Shown piece after piece: positions 7,070-10,033 of a stretch of DNA of 10,033 nucleotides. Within the stretch, counting starts at the first letter, position 1. Each line of letters begins with the position of its first letter. Source of the stretch: Clostridia bacterium (GTDB taxonomy: Bacteria > Bacillota > Clostridia > Oscillospirales > CAG-272); NCBI GenBank assembly GCA_017395715.1, contig JAFQNZ010000067.1, positions 1-10,033 of the forward strand, in the 5' to 3' direction. The notes below the pieces were generated by a model. It did no database searches and was not told where the DNA came from. It saw only the letters and a list, made by a program, of their open reading frames with translations. A program made the translations under genes and the position numbers.

Positions 7070-8407
7070 ATGACAAAAGTCATCACATACGGAACCTTTG
7101 ACTTACTTCATTTCGGTCACGAAAATCTTCTGCGCGCCGCAAAAGCACTCGGCGATTATCTGATCGTTGGCGTAACGAGCGAGGATTTTGACCGCTCACG
7201 CGGCAAACTGCTCGTTCAGCAGTCGCTTGCCGAGCGTATGGCGGCGGTAAAGGCAACGGGACTTGTGGACGAAGTGATCGTGGAGGAATACGAAGGGCAG
7301 AAGATTGACGATATCAAGCGCTACGGCGTGGATATTTTCACGGTCGGTTCTGACTGGAAGGGAAGATTTGACTACCTTTCGCCTTTTTGCAAGGTGGTGT
7401 ATCTTTCACGCACCGAGGGTGTTTCGTCCACCGAGCTGCGCAGCAAGGGCAGAAATATGTCGCTTGGCGTGGCGGGCGTTTCTGCATCGCTTCACAAATT
7501 CATGGAAGAGAGCCGTTACATCAGCGGATGCGAGATCACGCATCTTTTTGCCGATGGCGACGCACTCGACATGCAAATACCCGAGACCGTTTCGGTAACC
7601 GATACCTATGAAAACCTTTTATCCTCGGTGGACGCGGTGTATGTGAACACCTCGCCCGAAAGACGTTATGCCTATTCGAAAATTGCTCTGGAAAAGGGCA
7701 TTCACGTGTTGTCCGAAACGCCTGTGGCGCTGACGGCAAAGGAGGCAGAAGAGTTATATGCACTTGCCAAAGAAAAGGGCGTGATCTTCTGCGAGGGCTT
7801 AAAGACCGCTTATTCGCTCGCCTTTCAGCGTATGGTTTTGCTCCTTCGCGGCGGTGCGATCGGATCTGTCAAGAGCGTGGAGGCGACTTGTACAAGCCTT
7901 GCCCCGGCACATTCGCCATGGCTGTTTGATACGACCCGCGGCGGCGGTGCGCTTGCCGAATGGGGCTCGTATGTGATCTATGCCGCGCTTTCGCTTCTCG
8001 GAAACAAACCCGAATCGATTCGCTACATCACAAACAGCAAGGAAGACGGTGTGGACCTTTACACCAAGCTTTTGATGCTTTACCCCAAAGCCGAAGCGAC
8101 CTTGAAAGCCGGTATTGGCGTGAAGAGCGAGGGCGAGCTGATCATTTCGGGCACCAAAGGCTACATATATGTTCCTGCGCCCTGGTGGAAGATGGACTAT
8201 TTTGAAGTCCGCAAGGAGGATATTCGCTTAAACCGCAAGTATTTCTATCCCTTTGAGGGAGAGGGCATCCGCTATGAACTTGCCGAGTTTATCAAGGGCA
8301 TTCAGAGCGGCAGCCGCGCAGGACTTCTTGCCGAGGAAGATAGCATTGCCATTGCGGGCGTGATGGAAGACTTCCTTTCGGGCAAGGGACATATCACCAA
8401 AATCTAA
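7070..8407 (+). CDS. TagD-like cytidylyltransferase fused to a Gfo/Idh/MocA-type oxidoreductase domain
   Basis: This is a two-domain protein of 445 residues. Residues 1-127 are a complete TagD-type domain: VITYGTFDLLHFGH (4-17, the HxGH nucleotide motif), GSDWKGRFDYL (93-103) and YLSRTEGVSSTELR (111-124). In characterised homologues this domain makes CDP-glycerol from CTP and glycerol-3-phosphate. Residues about 131-445 resemble Gfo/Idh/MocA dehydrogenases: Rossmann start SLGVAGVSAS (131-140), HVLSETPVALTAKEAEELY (212-230) and GGGALAEWGSY (291-301). The usual EKP motif reads ETP (216-218), so the catalytic lysine is threonine (T217). The TPNxxH position reads SPERRY, and the third Rossmann glycine is serine. 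The second domain may therefore act on an unusual substrate, bind without catalysis, or be inactive. The start has AGGTGA upstream, 28 bases after the aminotransferase. Substrate is unknown; a polyol- or amino-polyol-phosphate is a guess. Confidence 0.9.
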   Translation: MTKVITYGTFDLLHFGHENLLRAAKALGDYLIVGVTSEDFDRSRGKLLVQQSLAERMAAVKATGLVDEVIVEEYEGQKIDDIKRYGVDIFTVGSDWKGRFDYLSPFCKVVYLSRTEGVSSTELRSKGRNMSLGVAGVSASLHKFMEESRYISGCEITHLFADGDALDMQIPETVSVTDTYENLLSSVDAVYVNTSPERRYAYSKIALEKGIHVLSETPVALTAKEAEELYALAKEKGVIFCEGLKTAYSLAFQRMVLLLRGGAIGSVKSVEATCTSLAPAHSPWLFDTTRGGGALAEWGSYVIYAALSLLGNKPESIRYITNSKEDGVDLYTKLLMLYPKAEATLKAGIGVKSEGELIISGTKGYIYVPAPWWKMDYFEVRKEDIRLNRKYFYPFEGEGIRYELAEFIKGIQSGSRAGLLAEEDSIAIAGVMEDFLSGKGHITKI

Positions 8408-8424
8408 ACACAGGCGGAACGGCT

Positions 8425-9576
8425 ATGATAGACAACAAACAAACAGCAAGGCATTTGATTGCGCTGCTTGGGGCGGAGCTTCTTGGCAAAGAATTTGCCG
8501 AAATGCTCAGCGAAGAGGAGATCAAAGAGATCTACACGCTCTCCAAAGCGCATGACCTTGCGCATATTGCAGGGGATGCACTTTCTCGCGCAGGGCTTCT
8601 TCAAGGAGAAGCGGTGAAAGCCTTTCAAAAGTGGCAGTATCTTGCCCTTTACCGCTATCAGCGCGTGTCGTATGAAATTTCCGAGCTTCGCCGTGTGCTG
8701 AATGACGAAAAAATCCCCTTTATGCCGCTGAAAGGCACGGTGCTTCGCGAGCATTATCCTGACCCTGCCATGCGCACCAGCGTGGATATTGACATTTTGG
8801 TGCATGGTGAGGATCTTGAACGGGTCAAAAATCTGTTAATCGAAACGCTTTCTTACCGCTTTGACGTGGAAGAAGGGCATGATGTCAGCTTTTTTGCACC
8901 GAGTGAATTACACGTGGAGATCCACTTTGCGCTCTGCGATGAAAAGGACAAGCGTACCCTCTCACTGGGCGACCCGTGGGAGAATGCACACCTCAAAGAG
9001 GGAAGCCTTTACGAATACGAAATGACGAACGAATTTTTCTATGCCTACACCTTGGCACACGCCGCCAAGCATTTTTACGTGGGCGGGTGCGGTATCCGTC
9101 CGTTTATGGATATGGTGGTCATGCGCCGTTCGATGCCGCGCGATGAAGGCAAGGTGAAGGCGCTTCTTGACAAAGCGGGTCTTTCGGCTTTTGCCGCGTA
9201 TGCCGAAAAGCTGTGTGATTATTGGTTTTTTGAAGCTGACTGCGATGAAACGATCGCGTTCATGGAGGAATACCTTTTGGCAGGCGGTGCGTTTGGCACG
9301 GTGGAAGGGTATATTGTTTCGATTCAAGGCGACAAGGGCGGCGCGTATTATTTCTGGCGCAAGGTGTTCTTGCCCTATAAGAGCATGAAAAAGCAGTTTC
9401 CCGTGCTTAACAAATGCCCGATTTTGCTTCCGTTTTGCCACGTGGCAAGATGGTTTGCCATTGTATTTACCTCTCGCCGCAAAAAAGCAGCAGCGCAGAT
9501 GAAGGCAAGCCAGTCTCTTGACGGGGAGAAGACCAAGAAAATCGTGGACTTGCAGAAAAAGCTGAAACTTGGTTGA
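8425..9576 (+). CDS. Nucleotidyltransferase family protein (NTP_transf_5 type)
   Basis: This 383-residue protein belongs to the family of uncharacterised nucleotidyltransferases often found with capsule and glycan genes. The core is IPFMPLKGTVLREHYPDPAM (97-116), followed by SVDIDILV (119-126), where D121 and D123 should bind metal. LHVEIHFAL (162-170) supplies a third acidic residue (E165). HAAKHF and GCGIRPFMDM (212-230) complete the typical pattern. The tail has a hydrophobic stretch ILLPFCHVARWFAIVF (333-348) and then a basic end, RRKKAAAQMK onwards (351-383). This could place the protein near the membrane, although such tails are common in the family. The start ATG follows AGGCGGA, 17 bases after the previous stop, so it is probably co-transcribed. 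It may transfer or activate the product of the preceding genes. The acceptor is not known. Confidence 0.87.
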   Translation: MIDNKQTARHLIALLGAELLGKEFAEMLSEEEIKEIYTLSKAHDLAHIAGDALSRAGLLQGEAVKAFQKWQYLALYRYQRVSYEISELRRVLNDEKIPFMPLKGTVLREHYPDPAMRTSVDIDILVHGEDLERVKNLLIETLSYRFDVEEGHDVSFFAPSELHVEIHFALCDEKDKRTLSLGDPWENAHLKEGSLYEYEMTNEFFYAYTLAHAAKHFYVGGCGIRPFMDMVVMRRSMPRDEGKVKALLDKAGLSAFAAYAEKLCDYWFFEADCDETIAFMEEYLLAGGAFGTVEGYIVSIQGDKGGAYYFWRKVFLPYKSMKKQFPVLNKCPILLPFCHVARWFAIVFTSRRKKAAAQMKASQSLDGEKTKKIVDLQKKLKLG

Positions 9577-9595
9577 TTTGTAAACAAATTTTTTT
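9576..9595 (+). terminator. Weak terminator candidate after the alr operon
   Basis: ATTTG (9576-9580) and CAAAT (9585-9589) form a five-pair AT-rich stem with a four-base loop. A run of seven T residues (9589-9595) follows. The stem touches the stop codon. It is weak by itself, and the large palindrome that follows (9607-9788) may help to stop transcription. Confidence 0.4.
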
Positions 9596-9606
9596 GACTT
9601 TTCGAT

Positions 9607-9788
9607 GCCCTCCTCATCCGTCACCGTTGGTGCCACCTTCTCCCCCGGAGAAGGCTCTGGCGGAAATCGTCATTCTCTTGCATCAATTTTGATTCTCTTT
9701 TACTTGATTGGTTGAGGATGCGTTTTTGTCAAGACCTTCTCCGGGGGAGAAGGTGGCTTTTGCGCAGCAAAAGACGGATGAGGAGGGC
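9607..9788. repeat. Nested inverted-repeat element, 182 bases
   Basis: Two pairs of perfect arms are arranged symmetrically. The outer pair is 16 bases (9607-9622 with 9773-9788, GCCCTCCTCATCCGTC and complement). The inner pair is 23 bases (9632-9654 with 9735-9757). Between them lie ACCGTTGGT on the left and TTTTGCGCAGCAAAA on the right; the second is itself a six-pair hairpin. Each inner arm also folds alone: CCTTCTCC and GGAGAAGG around CCC on the left, GGG on the right. The 80-base centre (9655-9734) has no frame with a ribosome site. The layout suggests a non-autonomous mobile or palindromic element in a spacer. Its sequence is unrelated to the repeat at 4500-4590. Confidence 0.9.
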
Positions 9789-9935
9789 GCTATATTGATG
9801 AAAAACCTTGGATAACAATACACAATAGAGTTTTGCTAAAATAAGTGAAACATTTTTTCTCAGAAGCTTAATTAAAAACAAAAATTTTTTCAAAAGCGTG
9901 TCATATTTGGGATACAAATGCCGTCTTTAAAAGTG
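9789..9935. other. AT-rich spacer before the lipoprotein gene
   Basis: This stretch is strongly AT-rich, with many A and T runs, and carries no coding frame I can support. It should contain the promoter of the following gene. I saw no hexamer pair with convincing consensus and spacing: TACAAA at 9913-9918 could be a -10, but no good -35 lies 17 bases upstream. Confidence 0.5.
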
Positions 9936-9946
9936 AAAGGATGTGA
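9936..9946 (+). promoter_or_regulatory. Near-perfect ribosome binding site that points to a CTG start
   Basis: AAAGGATGTGA differs at one base from AAAGGAGGTGA, the full anti-16S complement. Only four bases separate it from the in-frame CTG at 9951, which is the normal distance. It lies too far downstream to serve the in-frame ATG at 9918 or GTG at 9933. Confidence 0.6.
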
Positions 9947-9950
9947 CAGT

Positions 9951-10033
9951 CTGAAGAAACTTGTGTTACTTATTTCGATTCTTACGATTCTGCTTTTGAC
10001 GGCATCCTGCGGGCGTGACAGTGTAACAACCAC
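9951..10033 (+). CDS. Lipoprotein N-terminus, cut by the window edge
   Basis: Only the signal peptide is visible. Starting at CTG the protein reads MKKLVLLISILTILLLTASC with the lipidated cysteine at residue 20: a two-lysine n-region, a 13-residue hydrophobic core, a TASC lipobox, and then GRDSVTT as the start of the mature surface part. The frame is open to the window end. Two other starts exist in the same frame, ATG at 9918 and GTG at 9933. They would add 11 or 6 residues ahead of the KK and lack a good ribosome site, so I prefer the CTG despite its rarity. Function cannot be told from the signal peptide; solute-binding proteins are common in this class. The gene is probably separate from the alr operon, given the 374-base gap. 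Confidence 0.75.
   Translation, partial: MKKLVLLISILTILLLTASCGRDSVTT

Noticed and set aside
7070..8407. Naming the fusion gene tagD
   Set aside because: Only the first 127 residues match TagD; the extra domain and the neighbouring aminotransferase make a substrate other than glycerol-3-phosphate plausible.
8962..9636. A 224-residue minus-strand frame over the nucleotidyltransferase gene
   Set aside because: It starts inside the palindromic element, has no ribosome site and lies antisense to a gene with clear motifs.
4500..9788. Composite transposon or CRISPR array
   Set aside because: The two palindromes differ in sequence, no transposase or integrase is present, and there are no regularly spaced direct repeats or cas genes.

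Overview
The window looks like a chromosomal segment of an endospore-forming Firmicute of the class Clostridia. The grounds are a spoIIA sporulation operon, a valine T-box in front of valS, strong AAAGGA-type ribosome binding sites and a lipoprotein start. The base composition is near 50 percent G+C. Together with the palindromic intergenic repeats this suggests an uncultured gut or rumen lineage (Oscillospiraceae or Christensenellales type), but the lineage is inference.

Left half, minus strand, read right to left. A strong sigma-A-type promoter (4367-4395) drives a valine T-box leader (about 4104-4360) and valS (4066-1439). A terminator follows at 1369-1399. The sporulation operon spoIIAA, spoIIAB, sigF comes next, and sigF runs off the left edge. 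SpoIIAB is the anti-sigma kinase, SpoIIAA its phosphorylatable antagonist, and SigF the forespore sigma factor they control.

Right half, plus strand. A gene-poor spacer holds a perfect nested inverted repeat (4500-4590) and an extended -10 promoter (4663-4691). It leads into a tight four-gene run with gaps of 24, 28 and 17 bases: alanine racemase (alr), a class V PLP aminotransferase, a TagD-like cytidylyltransferase fused to a Gfo/Idh/MocA-type oxidoreductase domain, and an NTP_transf_5 family nucleotidyltransferase. The last three look like a small pathway that makes and attaches an activated (CDP-linked) small molecule, probably an amino-polyol or similar surface decoration. The product cannot be read from sequence.

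The run ends at a weak terminator and a second, unrelated nested inverted repeat (9607-9788). The N-terminus of a lipoprotein gene then runs off the right edge. The most interesting part is the aminotransferase, cytidylyltransferase-oxidoreductase and nucleotidyltransferase trio: its oxidoreductase half lacks the usual catalytic lysine of the EKP motif. The two palindromic elements come second.
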